The notes beneath the pieces are model-generated. The model made no database searches. It was not told the DNA's origin and worked only from the letters and a program-made list of their open reading frames with translations. The position numbers were made by a program, and so were the translations under genes. A stretch of DNA of 64,000 nt from Falsiroseomonas sp050563545 (GTDB lineage: Bacteria > Pseudomonadota > Alphaproteobacteria > Acetobacterales > Acetobacteraceae): NCBI RefSeq assembly GCF_050563545.1, contig NZ_JBNXUM010000007.1, positions 124,001 to 188,000 on the forward strand. Reading direction: 5' to 3'. Shown here piece after piece: positions 7,265-17,216 of the stretch. Within the stretch, counting starts at the first letter, position 1. Every line of letters begins with the position of its first letter.

Positions 7265-9892
7265 TCAGAAACGGCGCAGCAGCCGGTCGATGTAGTCCAG
7301 CTCGTCCTGCGGCCGCTCGCGCTCGGCGCCGCGGCGGCGCAGCTCCTCCTGCAGGCGGCGGGTGCGGAGCTGCTCGGCCTCGTCCGGCACACGGGTGTCG
7401 GATCCCGTGTCCTGCGCCCCCGGCGCCTCCCGCGTGCGGCGGCCGAGCGGGTCGCGGCCCGGGCCCTGTTCCTGGGCCTGGTCCTGGCCTTCGCCCTGGC
7501 CCTGGCCCTCGCCCATCATCTCGCCGGGCTCGTCGCCCTCCTCCTCGCCCTCGCCGTCCTGCTGGCCGAACTGGCGCTGCATCTGCTGCGCCATCTGCCG
7601 CGCCCCTTCCTGCAGCTCGCGGATGGCGCGCTGCTGCGCATCGCGGGCGTCCTGCCCCTCGGTCAGCTGTTCCTGCGCCTCCCGCATGGCCTGGTCGGCG
7701 CGGCCGAGCTGGGGTGGCACCTCGCCGGTGAGGTCGCCGAATTGCTGCATGACCTCGCCGAGCGCCCGTCGCAGCGCGCGCTGGCTGCGCGCCTCCCGCC
7801 CGGCCTCGGTGCGGGCCTGCTGCTCGGCTTCGGCGCGCTGCTGCTGCTGCTGCTGGTCCTGCTGCGGGAGAGGCCGCGCCCAGGGCGAGCGGTTGAGCTG
7901 CTGCTGCGCGCGGCGGTCGGCTTCGCGGCGCTGCTGGTCGGCCTCGGCGCGCTGGTGGCCGCTGTCGAGCATGCGGGTCTGGCGCTGCACCATGTCCTGC
8001 ACCACGCCCATCTGCTGCTCGCCGCGCTGGCGCTGCTGGCGCCGGCGTTCCTGCTGCTCGTTGCGCGCCGTGCGGCCTTCCTCCAGCGCGCGCAGCATCT
8101 CCTCGAGCTCGGCAAGCTCGCGCTCGGCGTCCTGCGTCCGGTCCTGCCGGTTGGCTTCGCGCATGCGGTCGGTGCGGCGATCAAGGTCTCGGCGGTCCAT
8201 CAGCCGGTTCTGCGGGTCGAAGGGCATCGCTTCGGCGTTCTCGCGCTGCAGCCGTTCCGCGAGGGCTTCCAGGTGGCGCCGGATGGCGTCGCGGAGCTCC
8301 TGGATGCGGCGGTCGGTCTCCTGACGCTGCTCGGTGTTGCGGTCCTGCCGCTCGCCGCCCTGCTGCTCCTGCCGCTGCGCCTCCTGCTGCTGGCGCTGGG
8401 CTTCCTGCAGCGCCTCGCGCAGCTGCTGGCGGGCCTCGGCCAGCGCGCGGGCGGTGCGCTCGGCGCGGCCTTCCTCGAGCGCCAGCGCGGTCTCCCACAG
8501 GATGTCCTGCACCTCGCCCACCGCGTCCGCGCGGCGGTCGCGCACCAGCCGGTGGCGGGCGGCGCGGATCGCGAGATAGGTGGTGGTGTCGTGCTCGAAG
8601 GCCTCCGGCGCGGCGGCGATGCGATCGAGCTCGCGGCGCGCATCGGCGCGGCCGTCGGGCGCGACCGACAGCGCCTTGCGCAGCGCGATCAGCTGCTGCG
8701 CGACGGGATGGGTGAAGCTGCGCTCCGGCAGGGCGATCGCGGCAACGGCCGAGACGCCTTCCTGGCCGGCGCCGTCCTTCGCGCGCAACAGAATCTCGAC
8801 CTCGAGCCCGGCCCAGGGATGCGCCGAGAGGTCGGGGGCCGAGACGCCGCGGGCCTGGCGGGGCTGGCCGGACAGCGCGATCTCGATGACGTGCGGCGCG
8901 GCGTCGGGACGGGCCTTCAGCCGGATCTCGGCGACCAGCGTGGCGACGCCCCAATCGTCCTCGGCCTGCCAGGGCAGGCGCGTCGCCAGGCCCCGGGCCG
9001 CGCGGCCGGGCGTCTCGGTGAAGCGCGCGACCGGCGGCTGGTCGGCCTGCACGGACAGGGTCCAGGCCGCGACCTCCTGCGCGTCGCGCCGGATCGACAG
9101 CCGCGCGCCCTGCTCCAGCACCGCCTCGGCGCCGAAGGAACGTCCGTCCAGCGCGCGGAAGGGCTGCGCATTGTTGCCGATCTGGAGTTCCGGCGCGCCG
9201 CCCGTGCCGCCGGACAGCGCGACCTGGAGCCGGCTGCCCGCGGGGACGCTGACGCTGCCGCCGGCGGGGTCGAGGAAGACGGGCGCCGCGCCGGTATAGG
9301 CGGGCGGCGTCACCCAGGCCTCGAGCCGCATCGGCGGCGGCGCCGCGGCGATGGCGACGGGCGGCAGGATAGCGCGGCGCAGCCGCTCCGGCGCCTCCGG
9401 CCCTGCGATTACCAGGGCGGCGAGCAGCGAGAGCCCGACCGCGGCGCGCAGCGCGATCGGGTCGCGCGTCGCCAGCCCCGGCCGCGGCAGCCCGACCCGC
9501 AGCCGACGGATCGAGGCAAGCGCGCGGTCGCGATGGATCTCCCACACGGCCTGGGCAACGGGGTCGTCGGTCGCCGGCCTGTCGGTCAGCGCCGCCAGCG
9601 GCCGGTGCGGCAGGTTGGATGCGCGCTCCAGCCGCCGGTCGGCCGGGTCCGTCCCCGGCCAGGCGAAGCCGCGCAGCCCGCGCCACAGCGCGGCACCGAT
9701 CCCCGCCGCGACGGCCGCCGCCAGCAGCGGCCGCGCCCAGCCCGGCAGCAGCAGGGGAAGGCCGAGCAGTGCGATGGTCAGCCAGACCCCGAGCAGCCCC
9801 AGCGCCGGCCAGATCGCCGGCCAGATCGCCTCCCAGGCCAGGGCCAGGCTGGCGAGGCGGCGACGCCGGGCGAGCGGCCGGCCCTCCATCAT
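7265..9892 (-). CDS. DUF4175 (TIGR02302-type) membrane protein
   Basis: An 875-residue protein of the alphaproteobacterial TIGR02302/DUF4175 family, function unknown. The N-terminus has hydrophobic segments at about 22-46, 50-72 and 150-168; a large presumably periplasmic part follows (WVTPPAYTGAAP is the conserved patch). The last 400 residues are very rich in Q, E and R (runs such as QQDQQQQQQRAEAEQQ) and probably form long helices. The tail ends RRRGAERERPQDELDYIDRLLRRF, matching the conserved C-terminus of the family. It starts ATGATG, overlapping the lysA stop by 4 bases (ATGA), so the two are translationally coupled, an arrangement I recall as common in alphaproteobacteria. Confidence 0.88.
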   Translation of the reverse strand: MMEGRPLARRRRLASLALAWEAIWPAIWPALGLLGVWLTIALLGLPLLLPGWARPLLAAAVAAGIGAALWRGLRGFAWPGTDPADRRLERASNLPHRPLAALTDRPATDDPVAQAVWEIHRDRALASIRRLRVGLPRPGLATRDPIALRAAVGLSLLAALVIAGPEAPERLRRAILPPVAIAAAPPPMRLEAWVTPPAYTGAAPVFLDPAGGSVSVPAGSRLQVALSGGTGGAPELQIGNNAQPFRALDGRSFGAEAVLEQGARLSIRRDAQEVAAWTLSVQADQPPVARFTETPGRAARGLATRLPWQAEDDWGVATLVAEIRLKARPDAAPHVIEIALSGQPRQARGVSAPDLSAHPWAGLEVEILLRAKDGAGQEGVSAVAAIALPERSFTHPVAQQLIALRKALSVAPDGRADARRELDRIAAAPEAFEHDTTTYLAIRAARHRLVRDRRADAVGEVQDILWETALALEEGRAERTARALAEARQQLREALQEAQRQQQEAQRQEQQGGERQDRNTEQRQETDRRIQELRDAIRRHLEALAERLQRENAEAMPFDPQNRLMDRRDLDRRTDRMREANRQDRTQDAERELAELEEMLRALEEGRTARNEQQERRRQQRQRGEQQMGVVQDMVQRQTRMLDSGHQRAEADQQRREADRRAQQQLNRSPWARPLPQQDQQQQQQRAEAEQQARTEAGREARSQRALRRALGEVMQQFGDLTGEVPPQLGRADQAMREAQEQLTEGQDARDAQQRAIRELQEGARQMAQQMQRQFGQQDGEGEEEGDEPGEMMGEGQGQGEGQDQAQEQGPGRDPLGRRTREAPGAQDTGSDTRVPDEAEQLRTRRLQEELRRRGAERERPQDELDYIDRLLRRF

Positions 9893-11226
9893 GTCAGCCA
9901 GTCCGGCACGCTCTGGCCGGCCAGCAGCGCCTCCTGCGTCTGGCGCGCGCGGACCACCGCCAGGCGGTCGCCATCCACCAGGACCTCCGCCGCCAGTGGG
10001 CGGGCGTTATAGGTGCTGCTCATCGCGGCTCCGTAGGCCCCCGCATCCAGGAACGCGACGAGGCTACCCGGTTCCAGCGGCGGAAGGCCACGGTTTCTGG
10101 CGAAGGTGTCGCCGGTCTCGCAGACCGGCCCGACCACGTCGCAGGGCGAGACGGGCGCGGCGTAGTCCCCGGGCGAGACCGGGATGATGCCGTGCCACGC
10201 CTCGTACATGGCGGGCCGCACCAGGTCGTTCATCGCGGCGTCGAGGATCACGAAGCGCCGCATGCCGGTGCGCTTCTGCAGGATGACGGAGGCCAGCAGC
10301 ACGCCCGCGGGCCCGGCGATCCAGCGCCCGGGCTCGACCATCAGCTTCGCGCCGCTGTTGCCGAGCGCCGCCTTGATCGCGCCGGCGAGCGCCGCCGGCG
10401 ACGGCGCGGGCTCGTCGCGATAGGGAATGCCGAGGCCGCCGCCGCAATCCACCACCTCGACCGGCAGCGACTGCGCGCGGAGCTCGCGCACGAGCTCCGC
10501 CAGCGCGCGATAGGCCGCCGAGTAGGCCGACATGCCGGAGGTGATCTGGCTGCCGATATGCGTGGCCACGCCGACTGCCGCGATGCCGGGGGTCGCCACC
10601 ATGCGGGCATAGAGCGCAGGGGCGTCCAGGATCGGCACGCCGAACTTGTTCTCGCTCTTGCCGGTGGTGATCTTGGCGTGGGTGCGGGGATCCACGTCGG
10701 GGTTGACGCGCAGCGCGACGCGCGCGGTGACATTCAGCGCGGTCGCGACAGCGGAGATCATCGCGACCTCCTCCGCGCTTTCCGCATTGATCTGGCCAAC
10801 CCCGCGCGAGAGCGCGAAGCGCAGCTCCGCCAGCGACTTGCCGACGCCGGAGAAGACGACATGGGACGGCGCGATGCCGGCCGCGAGGGCGAGCCTCAGC
10901 TCGCCCTCGCTGACGATGTCGGCGCCGGCGCCTTCCTTCGCGAGGGTGCGCAGGACGGCGAGGTTGGGGTTGGCCTTGACCGCGAAATGCACCTCGGCCG
11001 GCAGCTGCGCGTCGGCCAGCGCACCGCGCAGCGCGTGGTAGCGGCGGCGCAGCGTGGCGGCGGAATAGACCCAGCTCGGGGTGCCGGCTTCCCGCGCGAC
11101 GCGGGCCAGCGGCACGTCCTCCAGCGTCAGGCCGTCATGGGCGTGCATGGTGAGCTGCGGACGGAGCGCGAGGAGCTCGGCGAAGCTGGGATCCTCGTCC
11201 GCGAGGAGGGGAGCGGGGGCGGCCAT
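9889..11226 (-). CDS. lysA: Diaminopimelate decarboxylase
   Basis: A 445-residue PLP enzyme of fold type III that decarboxylates meso-diaminopimelate to lysine, the last step of lysine synthesis. The PLP lysine is in FAVKANPN at about residue 75. GGGLGIPYRDE binds phosphate, VEPGRWIAG is the conserved EPGR site, and CETGD near the C-terminus supplies the active-site cysteine of the partner subunit. The ATG at 11226 was chosen; a GTG one codon earlier is the only close alternative. It is followed by the DUF4175 gene with a 4-base overlap. argH and the lptM-like gene, often directly upstream in relatives, are about 2.3 kb away here, with three genes in between. Confidence 0.95.
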   Translation of the reverse strand: MAAPAPLLADEDPSFAELLALRPQLTMHAHDGLTLEDVPLARVAREAGTPSWVYSAATLRRRYHALRGALADAQLPAEVHFAVKANPNLAVLRTLAKEGAGADIVSEGELRLALAAGIAPSHVVFSGVGKSLAELRFALSRGVGQINAESAEEVAMISAVATALNVTARVALRVNPDVDPRTHAKITTGKSENKFGVPILDAPALYARMVATPGIAAVGVATHIGSQITSGMSAYSAAYRALAELVRELRAQSLPVEVVDCGGGLGIPYRDEPAPSPAALAGAIKAALGNSGAKLMVEPGRWIAGPAGVLLASVILQKRTGMRRFVILDAAMNDLVRPAMYEAWHGIIPVSPGDYAAPVSPCDVVGPVCETGDTFARNRGLPPLEPGSLVAFLDAGAYGAAMSSTYNARPLAAEVLVDGDRLAVVRARQTQEALLAGQSVPDWLT

Positions 11227-11281
11227 CACCCCAGGATGGGGCTGCTGGCGGCGTTCGTGAAGGTGGCGCCGTGCCCCGGCC

Positions 11282-12206
11282 CTATATCCCGGCCTGCTCC
11301 AGCAGGAGATCGAGGAAGCGCAGGAAGGCGTCCAGGTCGAGCGTCCAAGCGCCGTCGGCCGGGACGTCGGGGCGTCGCCTGACCGTAGAAGCGGTGGCGG
11401 TGGCCGACGAGATCGGCCAGTCGTGCGAAATACTGGAACACGAAGAAGGCCGGCAGGATCTCGACCACCAGCGCGCCGGGCGGGACGCCGCGCGGCGTCG
11501 CGACCGTCATGCGGTGGCCGAGGACGAACGCGTTCTCGACGACCCCGACGGCAAGCGCCGGGCGCTCCACGCCGACGACCATGCGCTTGGCGATCCGGCT
11601 CACCGTGCCGAGTTGCGCGAGGTCCGACCGGTCCGGCTGCAACGCGGCGAGCCGGATCGGCGGGCGGAACTGGATGCGCATCTCGTCCAGGCCGTTCGCC
11701 CTCTGGGGCGGCACGGCGGGCAGGTCATCCAGCGAGAAGCGACGCATCGCGTCGGGCCGGATGGGCTCCGCCGCCGCCAGCGTCTGCAGGTCGTGCACCA
11801 CGGCTGGAAGGCAGGCCGTCCCGAGCACCGAACCGTCCTCGGCTTCCAGGCGGATCTCGACGGCATGCTCTCCCGGTTGCAGCGGCGCCTCGCAGCGACC
11901 CGCCACGACAACGCTCCAGGGGCCGTCCCCGGCCAGCGGGGCGCAGTCCAGCGGGGTTGCGCGCTGGTCCGCCGCGCCGGACGGCCATCGGAGTTGGACG
12001 CAAAGCCGGTCCGGCAGCGGCGTGGCGTCGTTCGCATCGATCCGAAGCTCGAAGCGGACGCCGATGACCGGGACGACGATGACGGGCCCGAGGGCGGTCA
12101 GGCGGAACGACGTGGGTGGGGCAGCCGGGTCCGGGGATGTCGGACCTTCCGGATCCGGAGATGCGCCCCTACCGCGCGGGTCCGCCTCTCCGTTCGATTC
12201 CATCAT
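11282..12206 (-). pseudogene. Unknown gene with an apparent one-base frameshift near its 3' end
   Basis: The reading frame from ATG 12206 (ATGATG) codes for about 280 residues with normal GC-rich third positions. Near 11370 the third-position bias moves to the frame one base later, which reads PDVPADGAWTLDLDAF and ends EQAGI at a TAG (11284-11282). Removing one G from the GGGG run at 11369-11372 joins the frames into a 307-residue product. Left uncorrected, the original frame runs into the lysA start as low-bias, R/P-rich sequence. The intact part has a proline-rich N-terminus, a beta-rich middle (GEHAVEIRLEAEDGSVLG) and EILPAFFVFQYFARLADLVGHRHRFYG. I do not recognise the family. A sequencing error in the homopolymer is as likely as a true mutation. 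Confidence 0.6.
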
Positions 12207-12278
12207 GGGTTCGGAACCTGGCGGCACCCCGGGGAACGCGCAAGCCGCACGCGCGCCCCCGGGCCGATCGGGCGCGGA

Positions 12279-12794
12279 TCAGGCGCGCGGACGCTCGCGG
12301 GACTGCATGAAGCGCTCGAACTCCTCCTGGTCCTTGGCGCGGCGGAGCTGCTTGACGAAGTCGCCGAACTCCGCGGCCTGGGCGTCAAGCTGGCGGCGCT
12401 CCTCCTCGAGCCGCGCGAGGACATTGGCGCGGTATTCGTCGAAGGCGACGTTGCCGGTCGAGGCAGGCGCCGACCAGGGGCGCTGTTCCATGGCCTCGCG
12501 CATGCGGGCCTTCCAGGGGGCGGTCCAATTGGCAGAGCTGCAGGCCATGGCGGGTCTCCAGAAGAAGAACAGGGCGAGGAGCGCGAGGCCGATCGGCCAC
12601 CACGCGATGAAGCCGAGGATCATCACCGGCAGGCGCCAGCCGCGAAGGGGATGGCCGCCCCAGGGCGCCCAGCGCGCCGCGCGCGCCTCCCGCCGGGCCG
12701 CCTTCCGGCGCTGCTTGTGCCAGCGCCAGGCGAGATCCGGCGGCAGGCCGGCAGGCATCTCGTCGAGGGGCATCGCGGAGGATGCGGCGGACAT
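12279..12794 (-). CDS. DUF2852 membrane protein
   Basis: A 171-residue protein matching the DUF2852 pattern of alphaproteobacteria: a hydrophobic hairpin at about residues 55-82 (LPVMILGFIAWWPIGLALLA), then WRPAM, and a C-terminal helix DEYRANVLARLEEERRQLDAQAAEFGDF in which the EY...L..LE.E...F pattern is conserved. The N-terminus carries a basic KQRRKAARREARAARW stretch. AGGAG lies 10 bases before the ATG. The promoter region between it and the upstream TetR gene contains a consensus -35 and two palindromes, so the TetR protein very likely controls this gene. Function is unknown. Confidence 0.85.
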   Translation of the reverse strand: MSAASSAMPLDEMPAGLPPDLAWRWHKQRRKAARREARAARWAPWGGHPLRGWRLPVMILGFIAWWPIGLALLALFFFWRPAMACSSANWTAPWKARMREAMEQRPWSAPASTGNVAFDEYRANVLARLEEERRQLDAQAAEFGDFVKQLRRAKDQEEFERFMQSRERPRA

Positions 12795-12815
12795 CAGGTC
12801 ACGTCTCCTGTGTTG

Positions 12816-12828
12816 ATGTGACGCACAT
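12816..12828. promoter_or_regulatory. Palindromic operator, proximal copy
   Basis: ATGTG-ACG-CACAT is a perfect 5+3+5 inverted repeat lying directly downstream of the predicted -10 of the DUF2852 promoter. Its half site (ATGTG) is shared with the second palindrome, whose centre is 42 bases away, about four helical turns. Binding here would block transcription initiation. Confidence 0.6.
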
Positions 12829-12829
12829 T

Positions 12830-12858
12830 CACATACGGAGGCGCCGAAGCCATGTCAA
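12830..12858 (-). promoter_or_regulatory. Promoter of the DUF2852 gene
   Basis: On the minus strand a consensus -35 TTGACA (12858-12853) is followed after exactly 17 bases by TATGTG (12835-12830). The start codon is at 12794. The promoter is bracketed by two palindromes sharing one half site, typical of TetR-family repression. Confidence 0.6.
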
Positions 12859-12872
12859 TGTGATTTACATTG
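12856..12872. promoter_or_regulatory. Palindromic operator, distal copy
   Basis: CAATGT-GATTT-ACATTG is a perfect 6+5+6 inverted repeat overlapping the -35 hexamer (12853-12858) and ending 3 bases before the TAA of the TetR gene. Together with the palindrome at 12816-12828 it is the best candidate binding site for that regulator. Confidence 0.65.
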
Positions 12873-12874
12873 TC

Positions 12875-13540
12875 TTACTTGAGCAGACGGCCGACCGCGT
12901 CCTCCAGCACCTGCTCGGGCGGCGGCGCGCCGGAGCCCGCTGGCGGCATGCCCGCGCGCTCCAGCCCTGCAAGGCCGTGCGAGAGCGCCCAGACCTCGAG
13001 CGCGAGCAGCCGGGCCCGGGCGGGGTTGTCGCCTTCGGGCAGGACGCGGGCGATGGCGCCGACGAGGGCGGCGAAGGGCCCATCCTGGGTCTGCTCCCCC
13101 GCGCCCTCCGGCGGCGTCGGGTCGCGCCAGGCGAACATGGCACTGTAATAGCCGGGCTCCTCGCGCGCGAAGGCGAGGTAGGCGCGGCCCATGGCGGCGA
13201 GGCCCTCGCGCACGCCCTGCCCGACCGTCGCGTCCCGCAGGCGCTTGCCGAAGGCCTCGAAGCCACGGCGGCAGAGCTCCGCGAGCAGCGCGTCCTTGTC
13301 CCGGAAGTGCCGGTAGGGGGCGGAGGGCGAGACGCCGGCGAGCCGCGCGGCCTCGACCAGGGTGAACCCGTGCGGGCCGCGTTCGGCCGTGAGCTGGCGC
13401 GCGGCCTCGATCAGGGCCTCCCTGAGGTTGCCGTGGTGGTAGCCGCGACGGCAGAAGCCGGCGAAGGGGGCTTCGCCTTCCGCGCGGCGCCGGCCCCAGG
13501 GGCCGAAGGAAGGACCGCGCGATGTGTGGCCACGTGACAT
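12875..13540 (-). CDS. TetR/AcrR-family transcriptional regulator
   Basis: A 221-residue repressor-type protein. The DNA-binding domain spans about residues 32-95: YHHGNLREALIEAA, then FTLVEAARLAGVSPSAPYRHFRDKDALLAEL, a canonical TetR helix-turn-helix. The C-terminal half (EEPGYYSAMFAWRD...ARLLALEVWALSHGLAGLE) is the ligand-binding and dimer domain of the WHG/TetR_C_13 type. The ATG at 13540 (MSRGHTSRGP) was preferred over longer forms, which run into the small lipoprotein gene. It lies directly upstream of the DUF2852 gene, and the gap between them carries two palindromes on a promoter, so that gene is the likely target. The effector is unknown. Confidence 0.9.
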   Translation of the reverse strand: MSRGHTSRGPSFGPWGRRRAEGEAPFAGFCRRGYHHGNLREALIEAARQLTAERGPHGFTLVEAARLAGVSPSAPYRHFRDKDALLAELCRRGFEAFGKRLRDATVGQGVREGLAAMGRAYLAFAREEPGYYSAMFAWRDPTPPEGAGEQTQDGPFAALVGAIARVLPEGDNPARARLLALEVWALSHGLAGLERAGMPPAGSGAPPPEQVLEDAVGRLLK

Positions 13541-13571
13541 CGGGCTACCATGCCAGACCGGCGGCCCGGCG

Positions 13572-13693
13572 TCAGCGGTTCGGGTAGGTCCGGGGATAGG
13601 TGACCTGGTCGGGCGGGCCGGGCGGCCTGATGTCGCCGGCCCGCCCGCAGGCAACCAGCAACAGCGCCAGCGCGCCGAGGGCGAGGAAGCGCG

Positions 13694-13697
<4 letters not shown>
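13572..13697 (-). CDS. lptM: Small lipoprotein next to argH (LptM-like)
   Basis: A 41-codon gene. It reads MTRFLALGALALLLVACGRAGD, a lipoprotein signal with lipobox LVAC (Cys17), then a short proline-rich tail DIRPPGPPDQVTYPRTYPNR. Tiny lipoproteins of this kind between argH and lysA in alphaproteobacteria are annotated as LptM, which in Escherichia coli helps mature the LptD outer-membrane LPS translocon. The ATG overlaps the argH stop by 4 bases (ATGA), indicating coupled translation. The name rests on position and signal type, because the mature part is too short for sequence proof. Confidence 0.72.
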
Positions 13698-15091
<1,394 letters not shown>

Positions 15092-15112
15092 GGAAGGGAG
15101 TATCCTCGGTTG

Positions 15113-15682
15113 ATGCGGCGCAGAGGCCTGCTCACGCTCGGCGCGTCACTGGCCACCGGCATCGCGGCGCGTCAAGCGTTGGCGGCCGGAGCGGATGGCG
15201 GCCTGTCGCGGCTGCGCGAGACGCCGGCGGGCAAGCCGATCCCCGAGAACCTGGTCTTCCTCGACGCCGAGGGCCGGGAAACCCGCTTCGACGCCTTCCG
15301 CGGCCGCGGCCTGGTCGTGAATTTCTGGGCGACCTGGTGCCCGCCCTGCGTGGCCGAGATGCCCGCGCTCGACCGGGCGCACGCCGCGCTGGCGCGCGAG
15401 GGCATCGAGATCCTCGCGCTGTCCTCCGATCGCGGCGGCAAGGCGCAGGTCGAGCCCTTCTACCAGCGGACGGGCGTCAAGAACCTCGCGATCTGGCTCG
15501 ACCCCCGCGGCGCGGCCGGGCGGGCCTTCGGGGTGCGGGGGCTGCCCACCACCATCATCCTCGACCGCACGGGCCAGGAGGTCGCGCGGCTGGAAGGCGA
15601 GGCCGACTGGGACCGGCCCGAGCTGCTCGCCGCGATCCGCCGCCTGGTGCGCGGGCCGGCGCCGACCACGACACAGAGCTGA
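15113..15682 (+). CDS. TlpA-family thioredoxin-like protein
   Basis: A 189-residue periplasmic thiol-disulfide protein. The N-terminus MRRRGLLTLGASLATG...AQALAA-type segment is a signal sequence, with an RRRGLL stretch that could be a Tat signal. The thioredoxin fold has the active site WCPPC (VVNFWATWCPPCVAEMP) at about residues 70-82 and the cis-proline segment GLPTTIILD. Such proteins reduce or isomerise periplasmic disulfides, for example during cytochrome c maturation, but no partner genes are nearby. It lies head to head with argH and is followed 11 bases later by the aminopeptidase. Confidence 0.9.
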   Translation: MRRRGLLTLGASLATGIAARQALAAGADGGLSRLRETPAGKPIPENLVFLDAEGRETRFDAFRGRGLVVNFWATWCPPCVAEMPALDRAHAALAREGIEILALSSDRGGKAQVEPFYQRTGVKNLAIWLDPRGAAGRAFGVRGLPTTIILDRTGQEVARLEGEADWDRPELLAAIRRLVRGPAPTTTQS

Positions 15683-15693
15683 AAGGCAGACAG

Positions 15694-16959
15694 ATGCCCG
15701 ATGACATGATGGCCGGCACCTCGTTGGAGGCGCGGCTCGACAGGCTCGCCATGCTCGCGGTGAAGGTCGGCCTCGGACTCCGTCCGGGGCAGGAGATCGT
15801 GTTGACCGCGCCGATCGAGGCCATGCCGCTCGTGCGCCGCATCGTGGAGCACGCCTATAGGGCCGGCGCCACGCTGGTCACGCCGCTCATCTCCGACGAC
15901 CAGGTCGCGCTGGCGCGCTACCGCCACGCCCACCCCGACGAGGCCTTCGACGTCGCGCCGGGCTGGCTGTTCAGCGCGATGGCCGAAGCCTTCAAGGGCG
16001 GCGCCGCGCGGCTCGCCGTCGTCGGCGACGATCCCACGCTGCTGTCGAAGGAGGATCCGGCGAAGGTCGCGCGCGCCAACAAGGCGCGCAGCATCGCCTA
16101 TCGCCCCGCGCTCGAGCTCATCACGGGCTTCGCCATCAACTGGAACCTGGTGCCCTGCGCGACGCCGGGCTGGGCGCGGCAGGTGTTTCCGAACCTGCCG
16201 GACTGCCAGGCCGTCGACCGGCTGTGGGACGCGATCTTCGCGGCCTGCCGCGTGGACGCGGCGGATCCCGTGGCGGAATGGGCGCGGCACAACGCGACGC
16301 TGCATGCGCGCTGCGACTTCCTGAACGGCAAGGATTTTCGCGAGCTGCACTTCCGCGGCCCAGGCACGGACCTGCGCGTCGGGCTCGCCGACGGCCATCT
16401 CTGGTGCGGTGGCGCCGAGGCCGCGAAGAACGGCATCGTCTGCAACCCCAACATCCCGACCGAGGAAGTCTTCACCACGCCACATGCGCTGCGCGTGGAA
16501 GGCGTCGTGCGTTCGACCAAGCCGCTCTCCTACCAGGGCACGCTGATCGAGGACATCGCGGTGCGCTTCGAAGAGGGCCGCATCGTCGAGGCGAATGCGT
16601 CCAAGGGCGCCGAGGTCCTGACCAAGGTGCTCGGCACCGACGAAGGCGCGGCGCGGCTCGGCGAGGTCGCGCTGGTGCCGCATTCCTCGCCCATTTCCAA
16701 GAGCGGGCTGCTGTTCAGCAACACGCTCTTCGACGAGAACGCGGCGAGCCACATCGCCCTCGGCCAGGCCTACACGACCTGCCTGCGCGACAGCGCGGGG
16801 GTGCCGATGGACGAGCTTGCGAAGCGCGGCGCCAATGCGTCGCTGATCCACATCGACTGGATGATCGGGTCGGGCAGCGTGGAGGTCGACGGCGTGACCA
16901 AGTCGGGGGCGGTGGAGCCGCTGATGCGCGCCGGCGAGTTCGTCGCCGGCCCGGTCTGA
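15694..16959 (+). CDS. M29-family aminopeptidase
   Basis: A 421-residue metallo-aminopeptidase of the AmpS/PepS/thermophilic M29 family, which removes N-terminal residues from peptides using two metal ions. Family segments include the N-terminal LDRLAMLAVKVGLGLRPGQEI, GTDLRVGLADGHLWCGG, NIPTEEVFTTP (metal-ligand glutamates), ALVPHSSPIS, FSNTLFDENAASHIALGQAY and the C-terminal IHIDWMIGSGSVEVDG. The length matches the family. The ATG at 15694 follows GAAAGGCAG and lies 11 bases after the TlpA-like gene, so the two are probably co-transcribed. Confidence 0.93.
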   Translation: MPDDMMAGTSLEARLDRLAMLAVKVGLGLRPGQEIVLTAPIEAMPLVRRIVEHAYRAGATLVTPLISDDQVALARYRHAHPDEAFDVAPGWLFSAMAEAFKGGAARLAVVGDDPTLLSKEDPAKVARANKARSIAYRPALELITGFAINWNLVPCATPGWARQVFPNLPDCQAVDRLWDAIFAACRVDAADPVAEWARHNATLHARCDFLNGKDFRELHFRGPGTDLRVGLADGHLWCGGAEAAKNGIVCNPNIPTEEVFTTPHALRVEGVVRSTKPLSYQGTLIEDIAVRFEEGRIVEANASKGAEVLTKVLGTDEGAARLGEVALVPHSSPISKSGLLFSNTLFDENAASHIALGQAYTTCLRDSAGVPMDELAKRGANASLIHIDWMIGSGSVEVDGVTKSGAVEPLMRAGEFVAGPV

Positions 16960-17216
16960 GCCGACCGGAATTTTACGACTTTAAGGTTTTGGGATTTTAG
17001 CCTTTAGGCGCTTGGGGCGGCGGCCTTCGGACAAAAGCCCGTCCCCGGGCCGGCCGCGCAACATTCCCTGAGCGCGCGGTCAGGCCAACCGACCGGACAG
17101 GCGCCTGCAGACGGATGGACAGGCTCAAAGAGCGCTGCGCTGGCCGCAGCCAGGCCGTTCGTTCTTATTATGTTCCCTCACGACACCAAGGTCCAGCCAA
17201 TTCTGGTCGCGAGATC
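16960..17216. other. Intergenic stretch between two convergent genes
   Basis: These 257 bases lie between the aminopeptidase and MFS genes. The first 50 bases are T- and A-rich for this genome (AATTTTACGACTTTAAGG and TTTTGGGATTTTAGCC), which may help termination, but I found no convincing stem with a T-run. Nothing else was recognised. Confidence 0.4.

Noticed and set aside
7232..10012. A 926-codon open frame on the plus strand, antisense to the DUF4175 gene.
   Set aside because: It is leucine/alanine/arginine-rich shadow sequence created by the high-GC codons of the minus-strand gene, with no domains or proper start.
16960..17216. A tRNA or small RNA in the AT-leaning gap.
   Set aside because: No cloverleaf arms, CCA end or strong stems could be found by eye.
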